Source: Hydrangea macrophylla
Taxonomy: Eukaryota > Streptophyta > Magnoliopsida > Cornales > Hydrangeaceae
Length of the DNA stretch: 64,000 bases
Reading direction: 5' to 3'
Assembly (NCBI GenBank): GCA_033977485.1
Contig: CM066997.1
Coordinates: 73,006,634-73,070,633, forward strand
Shown here piece by piece: positions 44,401 through 57,100 of this stretch. Each line of letters starts with the position of its first letter. The first letter of the stretch is position 1. Made by a program: the position numbers and the translations under genes. Below the pieces are notes generated by a model. That model made no database searches, had not been told where the DNA came from, and saw only the letters and a program-made list of their open reading frames with translations.

Positions 44401-44458
44401 GGACATAGAGGTGACACTCTCCTAAATTCGACGGTCGGTCAAAATTGGGGTGTCTACA
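41443..44458 (-). repeat. Right inverted LTR of the 13-kb element
   Basis: 3,016 bp, an inverted copy of 31407-34451. Palindrome clusters at about 43915-44005 and 44125-44190, minus-strand TATA box at 43793-43800. It differs from the left arm by scattered changes, for example near the outer end around 44390-44420. Confidence 0.88.
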
Positions 44459-45880
44459 TCGGGCAAGAGAGTAGTTCCACTTCACATATCGGGATGAGCG
44501 GTAGTTTCCTTTTATGTGGTGACCATGCAACTCTCACCCGAATATATATAAAATAATACCTACCTTCCGTCACATGGAGAGTCAATACCTGCAAAATGTT
44601 AGTGGACCCACCATCTTGCAACCATAAAGATTTATAATAACAAAATACCACAAGATTATGCAGAACTACTTATACTAACATATCGCAAGAATTATCATCA
44701 TAATTTACTCACTGAACGTCCAAAAGAAATATATAAGAAAAGAACAAAGCACGAGGAAATCAACAGTTTAGATCCATTAACTCATCAAAAATTTTATTGA
44801 CAATAATCCTCTTACTATTATGAACGATTCATTATTCAATTTCCTATGTTCAGAACTTGGCTACCCTCCATGGTACACCCACACATATATCCCATGTGTG
44901 CCCGGACATAATACCAACATCTACTCTGGTACCAGTTTGGTTAGGGTATAAACCAAACCAGGTATACACACAGAAGGCCGGTCAATATTCCTAGACGTCT
45001 AACAAATAAGCCGGACATAAGGCTTAGGACAGCTTGATTACGAAGCCACTAGCAAAAATGTACACTCAACAAGTCGAGTTATCAAAAAAATATCACAACT
45101 GGGAGCGGTGAACACTAAGGAACTTGAAACTATTTTGCATTCTCGTAATTATAAAATTTCATCGAGCTCAACGTTAATGACTGTCACCCATTTTTTTTTC
45201 CTAGCTCAACATTATATGAGAATTCAAGTATCTCCAAGTAATATTTCGTCAAGTCATATTAACGAATAGAAAATCCACAAAGAAAATCATATTCCCCCAA
45301 ATTTCGCACGTTTAGCCATACTAAAAAAAACTGCTACTGTAATATTAAATTTCTGCCCGAACAATGCAGAATCAGGAAAAACTTAAAACACAAAAGTGTG
45401 CAGAATCATGTTTTACATAAAATTCGTGAACAAAATGTGTAAAGTCAAAGCCACAATTTTCCAATATTTTTTTGAAGTTTCTGTAACTGTGTGAATTAAA
45501 AAAAAAAACGAATTTCACATTTTTTTTTTTATAATTACCACGAATATTTCATCTAAGGTTTCATCAAACTAAATATTCACCTAACCCTTTCAAATACACC
45601 AAGGTCATAATCACAAAGCCACGCGGAGGAGAAAAGAGATATCTATATTAATTCGACAGTAACGACGTGCAATCTAATACAAAAATTTTACCCCAATAAT
45701 TAAATAAAACATGTAAGAGTTTGGTTTACTCGCGTACACATACATACATACCTATATATATATATACTCGGATACACAAATTTAACTCACCTAATTGATC
45801 AAAAATCGACAACCACGAATGCTCCGCGATTCCACACGTGCCCACGAACCTAAGACCCTTCTCCCTTTTCTTCTTCTTTT

Positions 45881-45914
<34 letters not shown>

Positions 45915-46221
45915 GGCGGCTGAGTATATGATCTAATATGTTGTATCAACTAACCTAATATAATATTATATAATGTGTATAACTATGTTAACACACACAC
46001 ACACACACACACAACCGCAGGCTACTAACACACACACACACACGACACACATCCACACACACACGTGCACTGTAACCTCTTTTAATTTTTTAATAAAATT
46101 TCTTTAGGGTGTAAGACACTCACACAAATTTTTGTATACTAACCACATTAATAATACAAATCAAATCATAGAAATACCAATTAATTATTATAAACTATTT
46201 AAAATAAAATGGGGTATTACA

Positions 46222-46898
46222 ATGAAGAATTTTGGGGGAAAAAAAACAAAGAGACAACTCTTTATTTTCTTATGTTCTATAATGAATTGTCCACTGTATT
46301 TATCCTAGAAACCAGAGAAGAAAACTTCCTAAAAAAGCTAATCAGAATCCTAATTTTGAGGAGAGAAATCTCCTATCAAATCAAGTAACAAAACAAAAAA
46401 GGAAAGAAAGATTTGGGTAACAGATTACCCCAAATCCCACTAAACAAGACACTTAAATACAAATTATTTTATACAGCTGGGAATTTCCAGCTATACAAAA
46501 GTCTAAACTAGGAAGCTGTATGAAAGTCTAAACAAGGAAATAAAATTCCACAAACAATAAGGAAAGAACATAAAAATAGTTATGTCACAAATTTCACACA
46601 CAGTTGAATACCTTGAAACAACTAATTAAACATCTATGAAATTTCACATAAATATAACAACACATAAGTAAGATAAAAATAACGGTGAAAAAAAATCAAG
46701 TGAAGAAACATGTATGTGCAATTTAACATAAAGTTAACAATACAAACATAAAAATACTACCTTGATTTCCATCATTACAAGTCGCACCTAAAAGTACCCC
46801 TTTGTAACGCCCTTTAAGGAAAGTTCTAGGAAAATCATTGGGCGTTGAAAATTAAATCCGTTTATACAAGCAACAAAGGCTGCAAAACATCTTTCAAA
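46222..46898. other. Spacer
   Basis: A-rich DNA between the chromovirus LTR and the Mutator remnant, with no recognised feature. Confidence 0.45.
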
Positions 46899-47838
46899 TC
46901 ATCGTGTTTTAGGATGAGATTGAATCAACAAATTACTACCATTATTGGCCTTAGAAGCTTCATTAAAATACAACCTAAGCTTGTCAAATGACAATGATTG
47001 GTGACCATATATCTCCTTCCTTGCATTTTCAACATCAAGCCAAGCATGATGATACATAATGTCCAAACCATGATCTTTCTTGATATCATCAATCACATCC
47101 ATTGGTGGGCTTTCGACATACTTTCCCACAAATCAAATTCCCCACCACCTCAGAATTCAACCGTGGATGTTTGGAAGTACGAACAATCGACCCGCACAAT
47201 TGTATATTATTCAAATTGCGTATGTAAAAAAAAACCATTTACACTCTCTGTTGAACCATGTACTCGCCATTGACAACCAGTTGCCTCTAGACAACTACAG
47301 ACCGACGTTAGTCAACCTTAATCATTCCTTAGATACTCAAAATTGAAACCAAGTTCAATACTATATTTTCTTAGCGCTCTCCAGCACCACCTCCAAAGCA
47401 CTGTCCAAACTCAGCAATCCCCTGACTCCATGCCGAACAAAGAACTGGAACATTTTGTTTTGCACAAAATGTAGGCAGCAAATCGGCCTCCAACTTTAGC
47501 TGATTCTTATAACTCAATAACGGCAATTCAACACACACTTCATCCGAATCACTCAAATCAACAACCTGAACATTAATGAATTTTAATTTCATGACAGCTG
47601 CCAAAAAAATCATATTTTTAAAGTCAACTTCATTATCCAACATGCAATTTGCAAAACCAGGTATCTGATATGTCAACAACATTGAATCCTTATCAAGCTT
47701 ACACCATTTTGAACATATAAACTGTGTCAACATACTAAATCCACCAATGTCTGATACTGTAGTAATAGCTGTATCAGTCCCATATGTACACAATAACAAC
47801 TCTTGCTTTTCCATTGCAACTGCATTAATAAAAAACAA
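46899..47838 (-). pseudogene. Mutator-like (MULE) transposase, N-terminal remnant
   Basis: On the minus strand an opening frame of 155 codons (47838-47371) has the N-terminal MULE pattern (SKWCKLDKDSMLLTYQIPGF, then DFKNMIFLAAVMK). A second frame of 76 codons (47129-46899) carries the later block VIDDIKKDHGLDIMYHHAW ending LIQSHPKTR. Between them, relics such as CAGRL and SKHPR-like residues are spread over shifted frames. The catalytic DDE core is missing downstream. Nonfunctional. Its TIRs were not found, so a link to the nearby non-autonomous MULE is only a possibility. Confidence 0.65.
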
Positions 47839-48182
47839 AATTGTTACAATGAACCAAACAATTACAAAAAAAAAAAAACCAAAAGTTTATCACTTATGTT
47901 ATAATCATCAACATTACATCCAAAATTCTTGTTAGCAGTTATTTAAAATTTCACAATGCATCCAAAATTACTACATTTTAGACAATAATCTTAAATATCA
48001 CATAGTCACTATACGAATTTAATATTTTGTATGTCAAATTTCACATCACTCATATACCAATTAGTACAAATATATTTTCAAACCTAATTGCGTATAAACC
48101 ATAAATTTTCTTGTTAGTATTATGTGTTATGTCAAATATATCATAACACATTTAGCAATCCAACTAATATCGAATTAAACTT

Positions 48183-49887
48183 GGGATATTAGGTCATAGA
48201 CCCCTTAAAATTATGTATTTTAGTAAAAAAAAACTCACATTTTTTGCAGTTTTATGAAAGCCCCTTGCTACTTTTCGTATTTGGTGAAAAGCCCCTCCGC
48301 TCACAGATTATGTTATATTATCTGTGAACTTTAAATCATCATAACTCACTCATTTTTTTGGCCTTTTTGGGTGATTTTTTTTATATCATGTATTTTTTTT
48401 CGAGATCTACGCATTAGACTTGAAAGTTGTACAAAAAAAAGTAATTTCGAACTTCATTTTTCATTTTTATCTTTCAGATATATAGTATTATCTGTTTACA
48501 CTAACAAATAACATTATTTGTCAACTTTAAACCACTACAACCTTATCAATTCTTGGGCTTTTTGGGTGATTTTTTTTTATTTCATGTATTTCTTTGAGAT
48601 CTACGCATCTGACTTGAAAATTGTAAAAAAAAAAAAGTAATTTGGAACTTCGTTTTTCATTTTTATCTTTCAGACATATAATATTATCTGTTTACGCTAA
48701 CAGATAGCATTATTTGTCAACTTTAAGACACCATAACTTTATCAATTCTTGGGCTTTTTGGGTGATTTTTTTTTATTTCATGTATTTCTTTGAGATCTAC
48801 GCATTGGACTTGAAAGTTGTACACAAAAAGTAATTTGGAACTTCATTTTTCATTTTTATCTTTCAGACATATAATATTATCTATTTACACTAATAGATAA
48901 CATTATTTGTCAACTTTAAACCACCATAACTTTATCAATTCTTGGGCTTTTGGGTGATTCTTTTTGATTTCATGTATTTCTTTGAGATCTACGCATTGGA
49001 CTTGAAAGTTGTACAAAAAAAAAAAGTAATTTGGAACTTTGTTTTTCATTTTTATCTTTCAGACATATAATATTATCTGTTTACACTAACAGATAACATT
49101 ATTTGTCAACTTTAAACCACCATAACTTTATCAATTCTTGGGCTTTTTGGGTGATTTTTTTTATTTCATGTATTTCTTTGAGATCTACGCATCTGACTTG
49201 AAAGTTGTACAAAAAAAGTACTTTGGAACGTCGTTTTTCATTTTTATTTTTTAGACATATAATATTATCTGTTTACACTAACAGATAATATTATTTGTCA
49301 ACTTTAAACCACCATAACTTTATCAATTTTTGGGTTTTTTGGGTAATTTTTTTTTTATTCCATGTATTTCTTTGAGATCTACACAATATGCATGGAAATT
49401 TTATGAAAAAAAGTTAAGTTGCAGCCTAATTTTGAGGTTTTACCTATCTTACAGATAATATTATCTGTTATCTGTGTGTCTAACATATAATATTATCCGT
49501 CAACTTTAAACTACCATAACTTTATCAATTCTTGGGTTTTTTGGGTGATTTTTTTTTTGATTTCGTGTATTTTTTTTTAAGATCTATGCATTTATGGTGC
49601 CAATTGTACGAAAGTAATATGTTTTTATTACATGTATGCGAAAAAATGCAATTTTTCATATTTGTTTGATGTTTAGTTTTATTTTTGTCCCAGTATTTCA
49701 TAGTCAACATTGAACTCGTTTGATAGATCTCATTTTGCTTATTTCAAAATATCAAATTTTACGAAAAACGGACTTGTATAACAAAAGTTATAGTAATTTG
49801 AGTGTAAAAAGGGCCTAATATAAAGAAAAGTAGCATGTGTTTTAATTTTGAAGAGTTTTATTTGAGGGGGCTATGACCGAATTTCCC
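48183..49887. mobile_element. Non-autonomous Mutator-like element with internal tandem repeats
   Basis: 1,705 bp bounded by imperfect terminal inverted repeats, GGGATATTAGGTCATAG on the left and GGGAAATTCGGTCATAG when the right end is reversed. It is flanked by a perfect 9-bp TSD, ATTAAACTT (48174-48182 and 49888-49896). A 9-bp TSD is the Mutator hallmark. The interior is mostly a ~195-bp tandem array with no coding frame. Confidence 0.88.
48310..49600. repeat. Seven-copy ~195-bp tandem array
   Basis: The landmark GAGATCTACGC (or a variant) recurs near 48402, 48597, 48792, 48984, 49179, 49372 and 49580. Most units contain a hairpin TTATCTGTT, loop TACACT, AACAGATAA. Units are highly AT-rich. 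Confidence 0.9.
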
Positions 49888-49896
49888 ATTAAACTT

Positions 49897-50583
49897 GTCA
49901 TAACATAAATATTATTATGTGATATGAAATTTTGCATTGCTTCTATGAAAAAAAATAATACTTAAGCTACACACTTGAATCTCAATACACATGAATGTTG
50001 ATAATCTAAAACTCAAACTACACCTCAAAACTAATACCTTGAATCTATTTCGTCCTCTGTAAACTTTCAAAAAAAACAACACCACAGATTACATACGTAA
50101 TACAAATTGAAACACGAAAATAATAACAAAACAACTATATCAGATTTATAAACACCTACATCGCACTTCAATCTGCAAATACAAAAATCGCACTAAAACT
50201 GAACCTACAAATTGATTCTACTTCGCAATCTGCATTGTCTTATGATTTCGACAATCAAAATTCATCATCTACATTAATAGAAGATGAATACATAATAGAA
50301 ACCCTATAACTATAGATTACAACTTTCCGAATCAATAATATAAATTTACTAATGAAAATTACTTACCTAATCTACGCAATCAACACAATCAATCTCGCAA
50401 TTCTTAATTATAATCAATCTTCTACAAATCAATATCGTAATTCAATGATTATCTTCATCGATCACCGCCTCTAATTTCGTTGAACGATCAGAGTTGTAGA
50501 TTAGATCAGAGTTCAATGCAAAATAAAACTCTAAAACAGATAACAAACTTCTGGGGTATTGGTCAAATTAAAAAATTGAAATA
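49897..50583. other. Upstream intergenic region of the PFC1-like gene
   Basis: AT-rich, no gene or transposon recognised. Confidence 0.45.
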
Positions 50584-50639
50584 GCGCGAAAATAATAGCT
50601 AATAAAAATGTTGCTGCTACGAAGGAGTATGTATAAAAA
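50584..50639 (+). promoter_or_regulatory. Probable core promoter of the PFC1-like gene
   Basis: TATAAAAA at 50632-50639, about 200 bp before the start codon, leaves a 5' leader of roughly 170 bp. GCGCGAAA at 50584-50591 matches the E2F-type consensus (TTTCGCGC reversed) about 40 bp upstream of the TATA box. Function inferred from motif and position only. Confidence 0.4.
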
Positions 50640-50840
50640 CAAAATCCTTTTTGACCTTTAAGCAATAAGCGAGGTATTTAAGACTAATTTTCTATATTTT
50701 TGTTTTTTGCTAAACGGATTTTCAATATTATCTAATTTTCAAGGAAAAGCCTCTCTAGTCTCATCCCTTTGTAATGTTTAATAGTTTCCACTGTCCATTG
50801 ACGCAATTTGGGAGTTGGAAACCTTAAACGTGCATAGAGA

Positions 50841-51112
50841 ATGCCTTGTCTCCTGCAAATGCAATCTCTCCCGCCATTTCCTTCCTTAACATTTTCTTGT
50901 AAAAAACCAAAACCTTCACCTACGGTGCATTGTAGCACCGTCAACAACCCTACAACAACAACCACCCTACATGTAATTGGGAGCTCGAGTGCTAAAACCA
51001 AGGAGCAAGAGGACGACTACCATGCCACCCTCAAGGCTCTCAACTCCAAAGGCCGCATTCCTCGTAAATCCCTCGGCCAGGTCTCCCCCCAATTCCCTCT
51101 CTACCCCCATAT

Positions 51113-51154
<42 letters not shown>

Positions 51155-54100
51155 TTATGTATATACACAGATTTTTCAGTTGGGCTTTTCGTCGAACAGT
51201 CAGTAGGCATTTCATTTTATATGTGGTGGTTGGGAATTTATTATTATGCAGCATTACATGTTGAATTCTTCGATTAATGAGAAATTGGTTGCTGCTGGGG
51301 ATGTTAAGGAGGGTGATGTGGTGCTAGAAATTGGGCCCGGAACTGGGTCTCTCACCACTGTTATTGTTAATGCCGGTGCCACTGTCCTTGCCATTGAAAA
51401 GGTTTGTCCAGTTTCTATAAGATTGTGTTCCAGCTTTTGACTCTAGGACTTTTGTATTGAAACATTCTCTGTACCATGCAAAATTTTGATTACAATTCTC
51501 TTTACTCGTGTATTTTAGGTCGTGTGATTTAGCAAGACTTGCTTTTGAAGCAACTAGTATTCATTATAGTATCAATTTCTAGTTATATAAGTATATCTTG
51601 TAGATTTATTTGTTTCTGCTCTTAAATTCAATCTTCTAGAATTTTAAATATTCGTTGTTGACACTCTTCCTAAGTGTTAGACTTGTCAAACCATACTGAC
51701 AAAATTTGGGGTGAGGGATGATTTGCTATTGAAATGATGTACATTGGGAATTATTCAGGAAGATATTATGAATTGTTCATTCTAATTTACCAAAAGGAAC
51801 GTCCAAAATTTTTGAGTTTGGAAAAAAAAAATAAAATATAAATAAAGAAATGTTAAAACCTCCTAGCCATTATCGTATTGCAATAATTCTTTCTAAGAAG
51901 AACGCCTTCGTTGTGACAATTCCACCCAGAATGTAATGGGTTAGTCCTACAGCATGTCTATCCCATCTCTCCCTAGGTCCCCTTTGGTTGCCTTGAAGTT
52001 GCTGGGGATCAGGGAGGGCCTGCCATTCTTAAGGCCGCCAAGTCCTCTCGAATGAGTTCTACTATAGACGCTTTCAATGTGCACCCAGGGACAAATATTT
52101 CACCCACTGAGAAGTGAAACCTGTGACTAGGTCTTCTTGAAGACGGATGCAACGGGGAGAAGTGGCATTCATGATATGATATAAAGGCCTTGAATACAAT
52201 TCAATACAACAACAAAGCAAGAAAACGATATCAAGTATAATTTTTCACAAGACTTCTACATTTTGGAAAATACTGAAAACCGTTCATAATATTCGAGTAT
52301 TCAAAAGTTATTTGAGAACTAATGAAATAGGAGGATAATGTTAAGAATTCATTTGCCTGATGGACATATCGAGATAAGTCTGTTAAAATTTTAAAAACTG
52401 AGAAACTAAACCAGACCAAACCAAGCCAAACCAAACTAAGCCTTGTGTCCCAATCAATTGGGGTCGACTATATGAATCATTTTTCTCCATTCTGCACTAT
52501 CAAAAGCCATATGCTCATTTAAATTATATATATATATATATTCATATCTTGTTGCACTACATACTCCCAGGTTAGTCTAGGTCTGTCTCTCCCTCTAACC
52601 ATTCCAGGCACTACGATCTTATCACTCTTTCGCACAGGTGCATCTATAGGTCTTCTGCCGAACCATCTAAGTTTATTCTCCCTCAACTTATCCTCAATCT
52701 ATGTCACGCCTACAATCTCTTGAATGTACTCATTTATAATTCTATCTTTCCTAGTCTTACCACACATCCATCTTAGCATCCTCATCTCAACTACGCTCAG
52801 TTTGCTAATGTGTTGTTTCAAGTCTAAGAGTAATCACTTTGGGCAGAAGTGCCAAAGTAAGGCCTGTCTCCAATTAGCCCTTTCAACACCTTACAAAAGC
52901 GGGACCATCACTGAAACTGGGTAGTGGCCTTTTTTGTCCGAATAATAGAGCATGCAATAAGCTTGAGAGAAAATATCATGATGTTATTCAAACATCAACA
53001 GCCATATTTATTTCTGGCATTGTATTATCTTAATGTTATTTACTTACTTTGTTTACTTTCCATGACTTGTAGGATCCATATATGGCCTCACTTGTCAGAG
53101 AAAGGTTTGCTAGTGGAGACCAAGTAAAGGTTATGTACTAATATGCAATTCTCGTTTCATGTTAACTATTGGGTTTTTTTTTATTATTATTATTTTTTTT
53201 CTATTACAATGGGGGAGGAGGAATTTGAACCTGCGACAAAGGCAACTCGGATAGGACACCAGTCCTGTTAACTTTTGAAATTCAGATATGAATATTTTGA
53301 CCACTTTTTTTTAGTTTTATTTTATTTTTATTGTAAAACTTTAGTGAGAAGGTTTCCTTGAGAGAGAAGTGTTTTTTTGAGGTGTAACGCTCCGAGATTT
53401 TAGAAGCTTTTTTCTTGATTGCAAAATACAATTGCTTAAGAAGGGAAGTAGGAACAAAAACGAAGAGAAGTTAAAGTTATATTAGCTCAAGGAGCAACAT
53501 AAATACTCTAAGTGCTCATGAGGCATCGATTCTTAGATTATGTTGACAATAATATGTCGCATGCTTTTGTTTGTGATGTTAGCATCCAGTGCAACTGAAT
53601 GCCGGCAATTCTCTTAAATGCACTGTATTTAGGTTCGATGTGACTTTAATGATGAAGCAGTTGTTTCTTGATTGGATTAATGTGGGTCCTGGCACGTAAC
53701 CATATAGTTTCAATAATCATATTATAAGCCTCAATGGACGATTATGCTAGTTCAGACATGATTTGAATTTAAGAACTTTCACCAAATAGTTAATTGTTAA
53801 CTCCATGCAACAGATAATTATACATATTTCATATTAAGAAAGAATTTTTCCTAGTAACTATAACTCTTACATTTGGAACTCTTATTAAATCACTATTCCA
53901 TTTTACATCTTGTCAGTGGTTTCCGTGTATTTCTCTTGAGCAGTCTTTCATATACTTATTTGTAGATTGATTCCAATACTTGGTGCCATTTTCAGATTTT
54001 ACATATGTTTGTGTGTCTCTGTTTAAAGCTGTGTAGCTCTTGAAGATTTTATCACCAAATATGTCATAATAAATTCCAACATCTCTGACTTAATCCTGTA

Positions 54101-57100
54101 GGTTTTGCAAGAGGATTTTACGAAATGTCACATTCAGTCCCATTTGATCTCATTGTTGGGAAGTAAAGAGTCGGTGGATGCAAAACCACGATATGCAAAA
54201 GTGAGAAAACTGCCTTGCTTTCTGATTGCTTTCCACGCCTTCATCATGAATGTAACCCCACTTTGTTCTTTGCATCCAGTGCATTTTTCTGCCACGTAAA
54301 AACTAGGTAAGAACAAAACAATGTACCAGCACTACTTGTCTAGTGAATCTAGTACAGACATGAGATGGATTTAAATGTCTTAAGTCTACAAAATAGAAAG
54401 ACCAATATTCGTCAAGACTCTCTCTCTTTCATACATATACGCTGGGAGCATCTCGTACACAGCAGTTTTCAGACGATTATATATTCTACTGGAGCACAAT
54501 TTAGTAAATTTGGACACCTTGACTCCTCACATATGCCTTCAAAATATCACTTCTTAGTCCTTTTAATAACTTATCATGATGGTTATATTTGTGTAAAGAA
54601 ATGCGTCTTTTATCGTCACTGCTCCTGATTTTGTTGAAGTCACATATTATGTTATGCATTTTATTGGATTGAGTCAGTGGTGCTAAAAACCGACCACTGA
54701 TAATTGAAAAACAAACATAATCTTTACATCTTATTGTGATGTCCAATTCTTCAATATTTCTGTAACCGAGAAGGATTATTCTTTCTTTACTATAGCTCTA
54801 AAGTAATTTATTTGAGCTGCTCATTGGCAGGTAGTTTCCAATATACCCTTTAATATAAGTACAGATGTAGTTAAACAAATTCTTCCAATGGGTGACATTT
54901 TCTCAGATGTTGTTCTCCTACTCCAGGTTCGCATGCTATCTCTCAGATTTTATTTTCCTAACATAATAGAAAGTTATTTGTTTTCTACTTGTTGAAAATT
55001 TGACTTTTCATTTGTTTGTACTCTTTGATCTTTAATTGTGCACTTACTGATTTTTGCTTAAAATTTCTTATTTCGTCCTAGCAAACTTTGTGTTTCAGTT
55101 TTTCTTTTCCCTAGTGATTTATCTTTGTATTATTGTGGGTACTTTAAGTCAGATACCTTGATGTTGGCAAGAAATATATGCCAAATTTGTATTACAAATA
55201 ATATATATACATATATATAAAGTGGAGTTTGTTTTAGGTGGGATTGAGAGAGCTGTTATAGTTACTTTCAAATAGTTTTGAATGAAAACCATATGGACTC
55301 ATTCTTGGAAGGACTTGATTTTTGTGTGGTTAAAAGGTCAAATTGTTTCTGAATAATTTTGCACAAAAGGTCACAAGTGTTCCTGAAAAGAATGAGGAAA
55401 TACAGACCTACAGAAGAGCAAATCTATATCTATCTAGTATCTCTCTATCCTATCCTATCCTATACTACAGATAATAGCACCAAACCTATTAAGTGTTTTA
55501 TATTTTATGAGATTGACCATATTACCCTCTAAATGCTACTTACTTTCTCTCCTATCGTCTTCATTATATTACTCTACAAACTTTTTTTTTTTTTCATACT
55601 GACCTCTTCATATTACTCTATTACTATTTTAATTAACCTTTGGAAGTCCTACTATATTGCAGTAAAAAATCAATACTGATGTATAGCCAACATAAAGGCA
55701 TTTCTAGCCAATATAAAAACTTTATAAACGTGCCCCTTTTCATTTTACTTGTGTTTGCTTGTAACAACTATTAGTTAAACATTCTATTATTAACCATCAT
55801 GAATTTGTCAAAATTTAAGTTTTTAAACATCATCGTCATTTTTCTAATTTTGTTTTCTTTCTAATATCTCTATTCATCCTTATTTTGATTTGTTTCTAAT
55901 AAAAACTTTATAAACATGCCCCTTTTCATTTTACTTGTGTGTGCTTGTAACAACTACTACTTAAACATTCTATTATTAACCATCATGAATTTGTCAAAAT
56001 TTAAGTTTTTAAATATCATCGTCATTTTTCTATTGGTTTTTGTTTTTTCCTCTTTCTAATATATCCATTCATCCTTATTTTGATTTTTTTTCTCTGGCAA
56101 CATATTGGTTCTCAGATCCAACAATAAAGTACATAAAAAAATCCTGTAATTAAATAATGAATGGATTATTTAAACAGGTCTTAAATAATTATTTGGGACT
56201 AACTACGTTGCTTTATTTATGTTATTGTTTCTTTGTAGGTGTACACCAAACTTGATCAAATTTAACTCTTAGCAAAAAAATTAAAATAAAGGAACTCTTC
56301 GACTCTTAAAAAGTGTAAAATGCTGGGAGTTAGAAGAAAACATGAAACAAAAGAATAAATATATTTTTTTGAAGAAATATATAGCCATAATATTAGAAAA
56401 GAAAAAAAAAATGGGGGTTTAAGGGAGGCTAGAAGAGAGCCATGATATCATGCTAATATTTTAAAGTAACCATTAGACTAAAAACACGGAGGATTGAAAG
56501 AGAAATATGGAACTAAAATTCAACTTTCTTTTGAATAAAAAAAATAACCACGCCACTAAAGAAAGTAAAGACTTTATGGAAGTTAGAAGATGAAGTAGGA
56601 TTAAAAATTTTCTTTAAAAAAAATAGATATAGGAAATGAAATGAAGACTGAACTTAGAAAAAATTAAATAACTAAATGTAGACCCAATGGGATAAACTTG
56701 AAACTAGACAAATTTAGTTTCTTGCGAAGGATTCATGGAACTAACAAAATGTGTTGCAATGGGAGTTAGAAGAGAAATATGAAATAAAATTAACTTCTCG
56801 TTTATTTTTAAAATTGTGGGACTAAAGAAAAGTTAGGTGATCCTAGATATTCATGTTTGTGCTTCAACTGGCTAGGCGATTTTCTACATGCTAAGGCTGT
56901 GTTTGGAGTGTAAAAACCACCTTAAAAAAAAAAAATCATTGTTAACAGAGTTAATAAACAAGAATTGTCTTAAGTTGATTTCAAGCCACTTTTACCTCAT
57001 TGAGAAATTTTTGTCTCTGAACCTTTGAGCTGAAGCTTTGTCCGCTAACCATATAAAAAAATGATGGATGGAATGGTGTTGTAGGAACTGTTTAGTAGTT

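Larger units (their letters stand above)
31407..44458. mobile_element. 13-kb Ogre-like element with LTRs in inverted orientation
   Basis: 13,052 bp flanked by a perfect TSD, TCGGG (31402-31406 and 44459-44463). The left LTR (plus, 31407-34451) and right LTR (minus, 41443-44458) both have their TGTAGACACCCC end outermost, so the element ends in ~3-kb inverted repeats. Each LTR is followed inward by a primer-binding site (34455-34472 plus; 41422-41439 minus), and the homology runs about 35-40 bp past it before ending. Between them lie a Gag-like frame (35916-36935, plus), spacer, a solo LTR of another family, and two tandem-repeat blocks. The arms match closely by eye, with scattered substitutions and indels. 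A normal LTR element has direct LTRs and a polypurine tract before the second one. Neither holds here. Confidence 0.85.
30878..46221 (-). mobile_element. 5' LTR of the chromovirus, split by the 13-kb inverted-LTR element
   Basis: Plus-strand ends TGTCACCCCCC (30878) and GGGGTATTACA (46221). The two parts, 30878-31406 and 44464-46221, sum to about 2.29 kb. The interruption is bounded by TCGGG duplications. The larger part carries CT (~45885-45914) and CA (~45985-46065) microsatellites. The element's outer TSD cannot be confirmed because its 3' LTR is not found. Confidence 0.8.

Noticed and set aside
46899..49887. One autonomous Mutator element joining the transposase remnant and the TIR-bounded repeat element.
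   Set aside because: The 9-bp TSD brackets 48183-49887 alone, and the transposase fragment lies outside it.
52924..53127. A 67-codon frame overlapping exon 3 of the PFC1-like gene.
   Set aside because: It runs in a different frame from the exon, which is fixed by GT/AG borders and protein continuity with exons 2 and 4.
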